DNA of 64,000 bases from Clostridiales bacterium UBA7273 (GTDB lineage: Bacteria > Bacillota > Clostridia > Oscillospirales > Oscillospiraceae). Positions 6,964 through 14,901 of the stretch are shown here, piece after piece (within the stretch, counting starts at the first letter, position 1; each line of letters starts with the position of its first letter). The DNA is taken from NCBI GenBank assembly GCA_002472405.1, contig DKRV01000006.1:1-64000 (forward strand), written 5' to 3'. The notes below the pieces were generated by a model, which saw nothing but the letters and a program-made list of their open reading frames with translations, was not told where the DNA came from and ran no database searches. Both the position numbers and the translations under genes were made by a program.

Positions 6964-8070
6964 CTACTCTATGCGCAGGCGGCGCTCCCGAAGCTCGTTT
7001 TCGCCCTCAAGCATGGAGTTTTCCTCCGAGAGCACATCGCCGAGATCCTCAAGCCGCGCATTTAAAAGATTTATTTCAGTCATGTCCGTCGTCCAATAGC
7101 CCCAGCCGCCGTGAACGGTGCGGCTGTTGAGCATCAGATCGCCGTCCCTGAGCCGGAGCGGCTGCAAGGCCGCCCGGCGCACGTCATCAACGGACACGGG
7201 AACGCTGTTTCGCGTCGGGTATTGCAGATTGCCGCTACGGCTGACAATGCCGCCGCCGAGATCCGATGCGCACCACAGCTCGTAGTAGTTATCGTTTGTC
7301 GGCAGCAGACGGGCAAGGATAAGCCCCTCGAGAAATGCTGCGCAGACAAAGCACACGGCCTCCGGCATTTTATAAAGGTATGCCAGTATCCCGCCCGGAT
7401 GCAGAATATAGCTTATCGTGTAAACTGCTCCGAACGCCAAGGGCAGAAGCGGCATCCACAAATTTTTCCGCATGCCGGGAACGGCGCAGCGCACAAGCGA
7501 AACCGCCAGCATTGCGGCAAAAAGCAGTGCCATCCAGAAAACCGCGGCAAAATAGAGCGGTCCGTGCCTGTATGAATCGTTCGCCCATCCGTCAAGGGGG
7601 ATAAACGCCAGACTGTGCAGATCGTTTGTCAGAACGCCCAGCACGATAAGTGCGGCAGGCAAATACAGCAGCAGCCAGCGCCGTGCTATCGGCTGATCTA
7701 TGGGCTTGCCGATGTGCAGCACGGCAAAAAACATCAGCAGCGGCAAAAATGTTTGCGGCAGGTAATACAGATACCAAACATATCTGCCGACTGCGGAGGC
7801 CGCAGGCAGAAACTGATACTTGAGCGTGCGCAGAGCGAGAAAAAGGACGATCATTATGCCCACCCATGTGAGATATTTGCGCTCCTCCGGCTGGACAAGG
7901 CGCTGCCTTACCTGAACCGTCCACAGCAGCGCGGCGGTAAGCAGATCCGCCGAGATCAGAGTGCCTGCCAGGAAAAACTCCCGAAACTGCGGCAGACGCA
8001 GCGCTCCTGCAAAAATTATAAGGCCTGCGCATATCGCGTCGGCCGCTTTTGTTGTGCGGCTGCTTTGCAT
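6964..8070 (-). CDS. N-terminal part of the TAG-interrupted 7TM sensor protein
   Basis: A 368-residue open frame with about seven hydrophobic spans in residues 10-235, in the style of histidine kinases with an N-terminal 7TM sensory module. Then comes a soluble PAS-like region (LWCASDLGGGIVSRSGNLQY, about residue 265) and a coiled coil rich in Glu and Arg. The coiled coil is cut by TAG right after RRLRIE, while the same frame carries on with the next helix. AGGAGG stands eight bases before the ATG. Homologous proteins, as I recall them, run on without interruption. If translated alone, this piece would be a membrane sensor without an output domain. Confidence 0.7.
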   Translation of the reverse strand: MQSSRTTKAADAICAGLIIFAGALRLPQFREFFLAGTLISADLLTAALLWTVQVRQRLVQPEERKYLTWVGIMIVLFLALRTLKYQFLPAASAVGRYVWYLYYLPQTFLPLLMFFAVLHIGKPIDQPIARRWLLLYLPAALIVLGVLTNDLHSLAFIPLDGWANDSYRHGPLYFAAVFWMALLFAAMLAVSLVRCAVPGMRKNLWMPLLPLAFGAVYTISYILHPGGILAYLYKMPEAVCFVCAAFLEGLILARLLPTNDNYYELWCASDLGGGIVSRSGNLQYPTRNSVPVSVDDVRRAALQPLRLRDGDLMLNSRTVHGGWGYWTTDMTEINLLNARLEDLGDVLSEENSMLEGENELRERRLRIE

Positions 8071-8153
8071 TCCGATCCACCTCCTGCCCGAAAGCGCACT
8101 GATGCAAACAGTTTAGCATACCGCCGCCGCTCTCGCAAGTTTGCAGGCTGTAT

Positions 8154-8198
8154 ATTAAAAACGGCGGAAGAGAGCTTTTTGCAAGAGTCTCTTCCGCC
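8154..8198 (-). terminator. Terminator of the minus-strand operon ending at 8210
   Basis: A perfect 11-pair stem (GGCGGAAGAGA with TCTCTTCCGCC) is followed, on the minus strand, by GTTTTTAAT. It separates the 10.6-8.2 kb genes from the sensor genes downstream. Confidence 0.85.
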
Positions 8199-8209
8199 AT
8201 GCGTGTTTT

Positions 8210-8698
8210 TTATGCATTTCGCCTTATCTTTTTGAAGAACAGGAAATAGACAAGGACGATGTTTATTAAGATGTTGAATATGTCCGGGTCGCCGAACATG
8301 AGGAAATTCAAAACGACCGAGGCCAGGACTATGCCGGCGGAAATGAGCTTTCCCAACGCTCCGGGCTGCTTTGCCATCCGGGCAAACCAGGCAAGCACCG
8401 GGGTGCACAGGGCAAACACCGTCCAGCCGATTATGAAGCTTCTGCCGTAAACGCCGTGGCTGATTATGGCTACCGCATAGTAGGTAAGCAGCATGCCGAG
8501 GCAAAACGGCAAAATGTTCAGAGCCGCGGCCTTTTTAGTCGGACTGTAAATGGCGATGAGCGTGCCTAAAAGTATCCACACCGACATCTGCGAAAAAATT
8601 TCGCCGAGGTTCTCGCAATAGATATCCATAAGCCTTGCCGCCGTGCCGATAACAAGACCGCAGACGAGCATTCCAAAGGGATTTAAAAGCTTCTTCAT
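8210..8698 (-). CDS. Small integral membrane protein of unknown function
   Basis: A 162-residue protein with about five hydrophobic spans (around residues 8-24, 38-52, 60-80, 88-106 and 115-155) and a basic KKIRRNA tail that should lie in the cytoplasm. I do not recognise the family. The ATG overlaps the stop codon of the upstream alpha-hydroxy-acid dehydrogenase-like gene (TAATG), so the two are translationally coupled and probably act in one pathway or share expression. A substrate or solute transport role for the dehydrogenase pathway is possible, but nothing in the sequence proves it. Confidence 0.7.
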   Translation of the reverse strand: MKKLLNPFGMLVCGLVIGTAARLMDIYCENLGEIFSQMSVWILLGTLIAIYSPTKKAAALNILPFCLGMLLTYYAVAIISHGVYGRSFIIGWTVFALCTPVLAWFARMAKQPGALGKLISAGIVLASVVLNFLMFGDPDIFNILINIVLVYFLFFKKIRRNA

Positions 8699-9720
8699 TA
8701 CTTGGCGATGAAAATATTATCCTCGCCGATATCCGCGAGCGTGGGAGTGCCGCACATGTTCATCGTGTCGCGCAGCTGGGAAACTATTCTGTCCATATAG
8801 ACCTTGAAGCCCTCCTCGCCCTCGGCGTAGATGAAGGGAACGACGGGACGGCCGATGAGCACCGCGTCCGCGCCCAGACCGATGGCCTTGAACACGTCAA
8901 CGCCGCTGCGGATGCCGCCGTCAACGAAGATCTTGACCTTGCCCTTGACGGCCTTTGCGATAGCAGGCAGGACCTCCGCAGTCGCCGGGGTGCAGCCCTG
9001 AACTCTGCCGCCGTGGTTTGAAACGACGATGGCGCTCGCGCCGGCCTCGACTGCCTTTTCGGCGCCCTTTACGGTCATGATGCCCTTTATGATAAACGGC
9101 TTGCCTGCGTAGTCGATGATCTCGCGCATCTCGTCAACGCTCTTCGAGCCTGCGTTGGGGCTGAGCTTTTTGAGGAAGGGCAGACCGGCACCGTCAACGT
9201 CCATCGCAACGGCGAACACGTCGTGAGCCTTCACATAGTCGAGCTTTTCAAAGACAACTTCCTTGTTCCAGGGCTTTATCGTCGGGATGCCGATGCCGCC
9301 GATCTTGCTCATTTCGTCAACCGCGTCGGGAATGAGCTTGGGGAACTCGCCGTCGCCGGTCATGGCACATATGCCGTAGTTTGCCGCAGAGTTTATAAGC
9401 ACGCGGTTGTATGTGATATCGTCGTACTTATCGCCATAGTGCAGGGGCAGAGCGCCGAGCGGAGCGATGAACACGGGGGCGGAGAACTTCTTGCCGAACA
9501 GCTCGAAGGATGTATCCACATCGGCATTTGGGCAGAGCGTGTCCATGTTGACGAATATCTCCTGCCACTTGTCGTAGTTGCGCGCGGCGGTGTTGCCGGG
9601 CAGCTTGCTGCCGGGACCGGGGACGCAGTTGCCGCATGCTCTGCCGTTGCACACCGGGCAGGCCTTGCAGTACGGACCCATAAGGCCGGCTGCTTCCTTG
9701 AGAATTTCGTTGTAATCCAT
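8698..9720 (-). CDS. FMN-dependent alpha-hydroxy-acid dehydrogenase/oxidase family protein with N-terminal Cys cluster
   Basis: A 340-residue TIM-barrel flavoprotein. The phosphate-binding end is clear: FVDGGIRSGVDVFKAIGLGA and the SNHGGR segment, whose His is the usual catalytic base of lactate/glycolate oxidases. The N-terminus is unlike classical oxidases: Cys at 18, 21, 24, 29 and 32 form a compact cluster (CKACPVCNGRACGNC) that could hold an iron-sulfur centre or zinc. In anaerobes such proteins probably hand electrons to something other than oxygen; that is inference. It lies 38 bases after a radical SAM gene and overlaps the downstream membrane-protein gene. The substrate cannot be named. 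Confidence 0.82.
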   Translation of the reverse strand: MDYNEILKEAAGLMGPYCKACPVCNGRACGNCVPGPGSKLPGNTAARNYDKWQEIFVNMDTLCPNADVDTSFELFGKKFSAPVFIAPLGALPLHYGDKYDDITYNRVLINSAANYGICAMTGDGEFPKLIPDAVDEMSKIGGIGIPTIKPWNKEVVFEKLDYVKAHDVFAVAMDVDGAGLPFLKKLSPNAGSKSVDEMREIIDYAGKPFIIKGIMTVKGAEKAVEAGASAIVVSNHGGRVQGCTPATAEVLPAIAKAVKGKVKIFVDGGIRSGVDVFKAIGLGADAVLIGRPVVPFIYAEGEEGFKVYMDRIVSQLRDTMNMCGTPTLADIGEDNIFIAK

Positions 9721-9758
9721 AATTGTACCTCCTGTATATATTGTAACTTCCTATTATA

Positions 9759-10640
9759 TCAGACGCCGGTAAGATCAAAATCCGGGATCATGTCATCGGT
9801 TGCCGAGCACGGCTCCTGCCAGAAGCCGTTTTCAATTCCGCGCATGGTCATATATTCGACAAGAGCATCGTTTGTCTCTGCGGAGACGGTCTTCTGAAGC
9901 TCCGGAAAGCGCTCGGTGTTCGGCATGGGTGTATATTGCGCCATGAGGGAAAACAGAATATCATCGCCGGGGAAATTTTCGGCAACGAAATCTATGACCG
10001 CGCGGCTGTTATCCTCCGCTCCGGGCAAAATGAGGTGGCGGATAAGAACGCCGCTTTGCAGCATGTCCTCATCATCGAGCAAAAACGGCCCGGTTTGACG
10101 GAACATTTCGCGTATCGCCGCCTGCGCGATCTCCGGATAATCGGGCGCTGCCGAGTAGCGCCTTGCAAGATGCGCGTCCATGTATTTAAAGTCCGGCATA
10201 TATATCCGCACAAGGCCTTCGAGCTTTTTTAAGCTCTCAACGCTGTCGTAGCCCGAGCTGTTCCACGCAATGGGGATGCGGAGCTTAGCCCTTTGGAGGG
10301 CCGCGACTATCGCATCGGTGTAATGCGTCGGCGTTACGAGGTTAATGTTGTGAACGCCCTTGTCCTGAAGCTCGAGGAAGATATCCGCAAGGCGATCGAC
10401 GGAAACCGTTTTGCCGAGCTTTGAGCGGCTTATCTCATGGTTCTGGCAGAAGACGCAGCGCAGATTGCAGCCGGAAAAGAACACCGTTCCGCTTCCGCGC
10501 TCGCCGCTTATGCACGGCTCCTCGCCGTAGTGCGGAGCGGCCCTGGCTATGCGCGGCAGGGCAGGGCTTGCGCACACTCCGCCCGGCTCGTATTCACTTC
10601 TTTCGGCGCCGCAGCGGCGCGGACATACGTTGCAGATCAT
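9759..10640 (-). CDS. Radical SAM protein, pyruvate formate-lyase-activating-enzyme-like
   Basis: A 293-residue radical SAM enzyme with the signature GCNLRCVFCQNHEIS, giving the 4Fe-4S ligands C58, C62 and C65. Four further Cys at the N-terminus (C3, C6, C10 and C23) suggest an extra metal site, as in PflA-like proteins related to COG1313. NLVTPTHYTDAIVAAL and HLILPGAEDN match that group's barrel strands. Such proteins use S-adenosylmethionine to make a radical, often to activate a glycyl-radical enzyme, but no such partner is encoded here. AGAGG lies five to six bases before the ATG. It is the first gene of a three-gene minus-strand unit with the FMN enzyme and membrane protein. Confidence 0.85.
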   Translation of the reverse strand: MICNVCPRRCGAERSEYEPGGVCASPALPRIARAAPHYGEEPCISGERGSGTVFFSGCNLRCVFCQNHEISRSKLGKTVSVDRLADIFLELQDKGVHNINLVTPTHYTDAIVAALQRAKLRIPIAWNSSGYDSVESLKKLEGLVRIYMPDFKYMDAHLARRYSAAPDYPEIAQAAIREMFRQTGPFLLDDEDMLQSGVLIRHLILPGAEDNSRAVIDFVAENFPGDDILFSLMAQYTPMPNTERFPELQKTVSAETNDALVEYMTMRGIENGFWQEPCSATDDMIPDFDLTGV

Positions 10641-10778
10641 TTTTCGCCTCTGAAAACAGTTTCAAGATGTGCAGAATGCCGATTTGATGCTCACTTACGG
10701 CACCCGTTGAAGATAAAAGTTGTCAAAAATGCAACAAATCTTAAAAAACTCAAAAAAGTTCATCTTTTTCGAGGAAAA

Positions 10779-10789
10779 TGTGCTAAAAT
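10779..10789 (+). promoter_or_regulatory. Extended -10 promoter of trmL and possibly the glycolytic genes
   Basis: TGTG-C-TAAAAT fits the TRTGnTATAAT extended -10 pattern. No good -35 box is seen 17 bases upstream. The surrounding 10641-10832 region is otherwise AT-rich and without a recognisable gene. Confidence 0.5.
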
Positions 10790-10832
10790 ATACGCGTAAA
10801 AGAGATATTTGATAACGAAACGGGATAAGATA

Positions 10833-11321
10833 ATGCTTAATATAGTTCTTCTCGAACCGGAAATACCGCACAATACCGGCGCAATTGCCCGAACCTGCGC
10901 GGCAACGGGCGCAAGACTTCACCTTATAAAGCCTCTGGGCTTTGATATTTCCGACAAAGCAGTCAAGCGCTGCGGCCTTGACTACTGGCACCTTGTCGAT
11001 ATAAGCGTGTATGAAAATCTCGATGAATACCTCGAGAAAAACGGCGACGATAACCTTTGGCTCGCAACGACAAAAGCGCCGCACGCATACTGCGAGGCCG
11101 ATTTTTCGACCGATTGCGTCAGCATAATGCTCGGCAAGGAGACAGCAGGTTTGCCCGAGGAGCTTCGCATGCAATACTATGACCGCTGCATACGCATCCC
11201 GATGGTAAGCGCCGCGCGCAGCCTCAATCTTTCAAATTCGGCCGCGATACTGGCCTATGAGGCGCTGCGTCAGCAGGGCTTCCCCGGACTTCTGGACATC
11301 GGCTCCATGGCCGAATCATAA
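10833..11321 (+). CDS. trmL: tRNA (cytidine(34)-2'-O)-methyltransferase TrmL
   Basis: A 162-residue SPOUT-class methyltransferase. The N-terminus LNIVLLEPEIPHNTGAIART, the mid-protein MLGKETAGLPEEL loop and the C-terminal trefoil-knot segment RIPMVSAARSLNLSNSAAI are diagnostic of TrmL/YibK. The enzyme 2'-O-methylates the wobble base of certain leucine tRNAs using S-adenosylmethionine. The ATG at 10833 is preferred over one 24 bases upstream because GGGATAAG is suitably placed and family members start with LNIVL. It is 60 bases ahead of pgk with no terminator seen between, so it may be the first gene of the glycolytic transcript. Confidence 0.93.
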   Translation: MLNIVLLEPEIPHNTGAIARTCAATGARLHLIKPLGFDISDKAVKRCGLDYWHLVDISVYENLDEYLEKNGDDNLWLATTKAPHAYCEADFSTDCVSIMLGKETAGLPEELRMQYYDRCIRIPMVSAARSLNLSNSAAILAYEALRQQGFPGLLDIGSMAES

Positions 11322-11381
11322 CAGTTATTTATTAATTTTTCAATACCGAGTCGGAATTTCCCGACGGAAAGGAGCTTTATC

Positions 11382-12575
11382 ATGAATTACAACAAGAAAA
11401 GCGTGCTCGATGCGGATGTTAAGGGCAAGAAGGTGCTTCTGCGCTGCGACTTTAACGTTCCCCAGAACAAGGAGACAGGTGAGATAACAAGCGATAAGCG
11501 CATTGTTGCCGCCCTGCCTACCATCAAGTATCTGCTGGATAACGGCGCTGCCGTCATCGCATGCTCCCACCTTGGCAAGCCCAAGGGAGAGTGGAAGGAA
11601 AAGCTCACTCTCGCACCTGTTGCAAAGCGCCTTTCCGAGCTGCTCGGCATGGACGTGATCTTTGCAAAGGACATCATCGGCGAGGATGCGCAGGCAAAGG
11701 CCGCCGCTTTGCAGCCCGGCCAGATCATGCTGCTTGAGAACCTCCGCTTTGATATCCGCGAGGAGAAAAACGGCGACGATTTCGCAAAGGCGCTCAGCGA
11801 TATGGCAGAGCTTTATGTCTCCGACGCATTCGGCACCGTTCACCGCGCTCACGCCTCCACCGCAGGCGTTGCAAAGTATCTGCCTGCATATGCCGGCCTG
11901 CTCGTTGAAAAAGAGCTGTCGGTCATGGGCAAGGCGCTCGACGATCCCGCGCGTCCCTTCGTCGCGGTCCTCGGCGGCGCGAAGGTCTCCGATAAGATCG
12001 GCGTTATCAACAACCTGCTCGACAAGGCCGACACCGTGATCATCGGCGGCGGCATGGCCTATACATTTATTAAGGCAATGGGTCACGGCATCGGCAACTC
12101 CCTGCTCGAGGCCGATAAGCTCGACTATGCGCTTGAGATGATCGCAAAGGCAAAGGAAAAGGGCGTTAAGCTCCTGCTGCCCGTTGACACCGCGATCGGC
12201 AGCGAGTTCAAGGCCGACTGCGAGAAGAAGATAGTCTCCGTTGACACCATTCCCGACGGCTGGATGGGTATGGACATCGGCCCCAAGACCGTTGAGCTTT
12301 TCTCCGACGCGATCAAAAATGCAAAGACCGTCGTTTGGAACGGCCCCATGGGCGTTTTCGAGTTCGAGGCATTTGCCGAGGGCACCAAGGCCGTTGCAAG
12401 AGCGCTTGCCGAGTCCGGCGCGATCAGCATCGTCGGCGGCGGCGACAGTGCGGCTGCCGTTGAGCAGCTTGGCTTTGCCGATAAGATGACCCACATTTCC
12501 ACCGGCGGCGGCGCTTCCCTCGAATTCCTTGAAGGCCGCGAACTCCCCGGCGTTGCATGCCTGCTGGATAAATAA
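11382..12575 (+). CDS. pgk: Phosphoglycerate kinase
   Basis: A 397-residue enzyme of standard length that moves the phosphate of 1,3-bisphosphoglycerate to ADP in lower glycolysis. Clear marks are LLRCDFNVPQNKETG at the N-terminus, SHLGKPKGEWKEK for substrate binding, the AVLGGAKVSDKIGVI nucleotide loop, and the C-terminal IVGGGDSAAAVEQLG with STGGGASLE. AAGGAG precedes the ATG. tpiA follows after 20 bases, then gpmI and eno, so the run is almost certainly one operon. Codon use is strongly biased to GC-ending codons, as expected for a highly expressed gene. Glyceraldehyde-3-phosphate dehydrogenase, often the first gene of this cluster, is absent. Confidence 0.98.
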   Translation: MNYNKKSVLDADVKGKKVLLRCDFNVPQNKETGEITSDKRIVAALPTIKYLLDNGAAVIACSHLGKPKGEWKEKLTLAPVAKRLSELLGMDVIFAKDIIGEDAQAKAAALQPGQIMLLENLRFDIREEKNGDDFAKALSDMAELYVSDAFGTVHRAHASTAGVAKYLPAYAGLLVEKELSVMGKALDDPARPFVAVLGGAKVSDKIGVINNLLDKADTVIIGGGMAYTFIKAMGHGIGNSLLEADKLDYALEMIAKAKEKGVKLLLPVDTAIGSEFKADCEKKIVSVDTIPDGWMGMDIGPKTVELFSDAIKNAKTVVWNGPMGVFEFEAFAEGTKAVARALAESGAISIVGGGDSAAAVEQLGFADKMTHISTGGGASLEFLEGRELPGVACLLDK

Positions 12576-12595
12576 TATACGTGGAGGCTGAAACA

Positions 12596-13375
12596 ATGAA
12601 TACAAAATACAGAAAGACGATTATAGCCGGCAACTGGAAAATGAATATGCTCTCTTCGGATGTTAAGCCCTTCATCGAAGAGCTCAAGCCCCTTCTGCCG
12701 AAGATAAAAACCTGCGAGACGGTGCTGTGCGTTCCTGCGGTGAACGTTGCGGCAATGCTCAAGGCCGGCAAGGAAGCTAAGATCATGACCGGTGCGCAGG
12801 ATGTGTCGAAGTTTGAAAAGGGCGCATACACCGGCGAGGTCTCGGCCTCGCAGCTTGAGGATATCGGCGTCAAGTACTGCATAGTCGGCCACTCCGAGCG
12901 CCGCCAGTACCACGGCGAGGACGATCTCCTTATAAACGCAAAGACCCGTGCTCTGCTCGAGCACGGCATAAACCCCATCATCTGCGTCGGCGAAAGCCTT
13001 GAGCAGCGCGAGATGGAGCTTACCATGGCGCACATCAACTATCAGGTCCGCGCTGCGCTGAGCGGAGTTGACGCTGCGTCGCTGCGCCGCTGCGTCATCG
13101 CCTATGAGCCTATCTGGGCCATCGGTACCGGCAAAACCGCGACCAGCGAGCAGGCCGAAGAGGTCTGCCGCGAGATCCGCGCTATAATCCGCGATATGTA
13201 CGGTGCGCGCGCAGCACGCGGCGTGAGCATCCTCTACGGCGGCAGCATGAATGCCAAGAACGCAGCCGAGCTTCTGGCTCAGCCGGATGTTGACGGCGGC
13301 CTTATAGGCGGCGCATCGCTCAAGCCCAATGATTTTGCGACCATTATTGCCGCAACGGGGGAAGCAAATGAGTAA
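12596..13375 (+). CDS. tpiA: Triosephosphate isomerase
   Basis: A 259-residue TIM barrel that interconverts dihydroxyacetone phosphate and glyceraldehyde 3-phosphate. The active-site residues are in place: Lys15 in AGNWKMN, His in VGHSERRQYHGEDD and Glu in AYEPIWAIGTGKTA, with the phosphate-binding YGGSMNAKNA and GGLIGGASLK loops. ATG 12596 is chosen because GGAGG lies seven bases upstream and the family begins here; the upstream ATG at 12581 would add five residues and lacks such a site. The 3' end overlaps the gpmI start by eight bases (ATGAGTAA), so the two are translationally coupled. Confidence 0.98.
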   Translation: MNTKYRKTIIAGNWKMNMLSSDVKPFIEELKPLLPKIKTCETVLCVPAVNVAAMLKAGKEAKIMTGAQDVSKFEKGAYTGEVSASQLEDIGVKYCIVGHSERRQYHGEDDLLINAKTRALLEHGINPIICVGESLEQREMELTMAHINYQVRAALSGVDAASLRRCVIAYEPIWAIGTGKTATSEQAEEVCREIRAIIRDMYGARAARGVSILYGGSMNAKNAAELLAQPDVDGGLIGGASLKPNDFATIIAATGEANE

Positions 13376-14885
13376 GTGCGTTCTCGTTATTATGGACGGC
13401 TTCGGCATAGCGCACGAGGGCGGCGGCAACGCCATAAGCATTGCCAAAAAGCCGAACCTTGACCGCATATTTGCCGAAAATGCATATACGCAGCTGTCCG
13501 CCTCCGGGCTTGACGTCGGTCTGCCCGAGGGGCAGATGGGCAACAGCGAGGTCGGCCACACGAATATCGGCGCAGGCCGCGTCGTGTTTCAGGATCTGCC
13601 GCGCATAAACAACGCCATAGCAGACGGCAGCTTTTTTGAAAACCCGGCCTACGTCAAGGCAATGGACGATGCCAAAGCCGCCGGCAAGGCGCTGCATATC
13701 CTCGGCCTTTTGTCCGACGGCGGCGTACACAGCCATATAAATCACATATTTGCCATCCTCGATATGGCCAAAAAGCGCGGCCTTGAAAAGGTCTATGTCC
13801 ACTGCTTCCTCGACGGACGCGACGTTCCGCCGAGAAGCGCCGTTGAGTATGTAACAAAGCTCAACGACAAGTGCGCCTCTCTCGGCAATGCGAAGATCGC
13901 AACTGTTCAGGGCAGATTCTACGGCATGGATCGCGACAAGCGCTGGGACAGAGTCGAGGCAGGCTACAACGCCATCGTCTGCGGCGAGGGCGCAGTAAAC
14001 CCCGACCCAGTGAAGGCGGTCGAGGACAGCTACGAGGCAAACGTATCCGACGAGTTTGTTAAGCCCGTTGTCGTGTGCCCCGAGGGCGTCGTGAACGAGG
14101 GCGACAGCGTGATCTTCATGAACTTTCGCCCCGACCGCGCACGCGAGATGACCTGGGCGCTCACTCTGCCGGAGTTTGACGGCTTTGTGCGCAAAAAATG
14201 CGTGTATCCGCTGAGCTTTGTCTGCACAGCGCAGTATGACGAGGCGCTGACCCTGCCGATAGCCTATCCGCCCGAGAAGCTCGAGAGCACGATCGGCGAG
14301 ATCGTCTCGGCAAAGGGCTTCAAGCAGTTCCGCGTTGCCGAGACCGAGAAGTACGCGCACGTCACGTTCTTCTTCAACGGCGGCGTCGAAAAGCCCTGCG
14401 AGGGTGAGGAGAGATGCCTTGTCCCGTCGCCGAAGCAGTTCCCGACATACGACCTCATCCCCGAGATGAGTGCTGCCGCCGTTGCGGAAAAGTGCGTCGA
14501 GGCAATAAAGAGCGATGAGTACGAGATGATCGTGTGCAACTTCGCAAACTGCGATATGGTCGGACACACAGGCGTTCTCGACGCTGCCGTGAAGGCCGTC
14601 GAAACGGTCGATGAGTGCATGGGCAAGGTGTATGAGGCGGCAAAGAGCATGCCCGATACGGTCCTCTGCGTCACCGCCGACCACGGCAATGCCGACTGCA
14701 TGATAAATGCCGACGGAAAAATTAATACTCAGCACACTACCAATCCCGTGCCTTTTGTGGTATGCTGTGACGGAGTTAAGCTGCGCGAGGGCGGCCGCCT
14801 TTCGGACATCGCCCCGACAATGCTTGACATTATGAATATTGAAAAACCCGATGTGATGAGCGGAAGCTCGCTGATAATCAAATAA
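13368..14885 (+). CDS. gpmI: 2,3-bisphosphoglycerate-independent phosphoglycerate mutase
   Basis: A 505-residue manganese-dependent mutase of the alkaline phosphatase superfamily, interconverting 3- and 2-phosphoglycerate. LVIMDGFGIAHEGGGNAI gives the first metal ligand and MGNSEVGHTNIGAGR the phosphorylated Ser. SDGGVHSHINHI, FLDGRDVPPRS and RFYGMDRDKRWDR follow, and the C-terminal CNFANCDMVGHTG and VTADHGNAD complete the metal site. The start at 13368 overlaps tpiA's stop by eight bases; family members begin at this Met. eno follows after 16 bases. This cofactor-independent form is the usual one in Clostridia. Confidence 0.98.
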   Translation: MSKCVLVIMDGFGIAHEGGGNAISIAKKPNLDRIFAENAYTQLSASGLDVGLPEGQMGNSEVGHTNIGAGRVVFQDLPRINNAIADGSFFENPAYVKAMDDAKAAGKALHILGLLSDGGVHSHINHIFAILDMAKKRGLEKVYVHCFLDGRDVPPRSAVEYVTKLNDKCASLGNAKIATVQGRFYGMDRDKRWDRVEAGYNAIVCGEGAVNPDPVKAVEDSYEANVSDEFVKPVVVCPEGVVNEGDSVIFMNFRPDRAREMTWALTLPEFDGFVRKKCVYPLSFVCTAQYDEALTLPIAYPPEKLESTIGEIVSAKGFKQFRVAETEKYAHVTFFFNGGVEKPCEGEERCLVPSPKQFPTYDLIPEMSAAAVAEKCVEAIKSDEYEMIVCNFANCDMVGHTGVLDAAVKAVETVDECMGKVYEAAKSMPDTVLCVTADHGNADCMINADGKINTQHTTNPVPFVVCCDGVKLREGGRLSDIAPTMLDIMNIEKPDVMSGSSLIIK

Positions 14886-14901
14886 AAGGAGATTGTGAAT
14901 C

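Noticed and set aside
6964..6966. TAG read as a sense codon genome-wide (recoding)
   Set aside because: TAG ends normal genes in this window, such as the flippase (2401-2403) and the SLOG gene (3921-3923), so a general reassignment is not supported; local suppression remains open.
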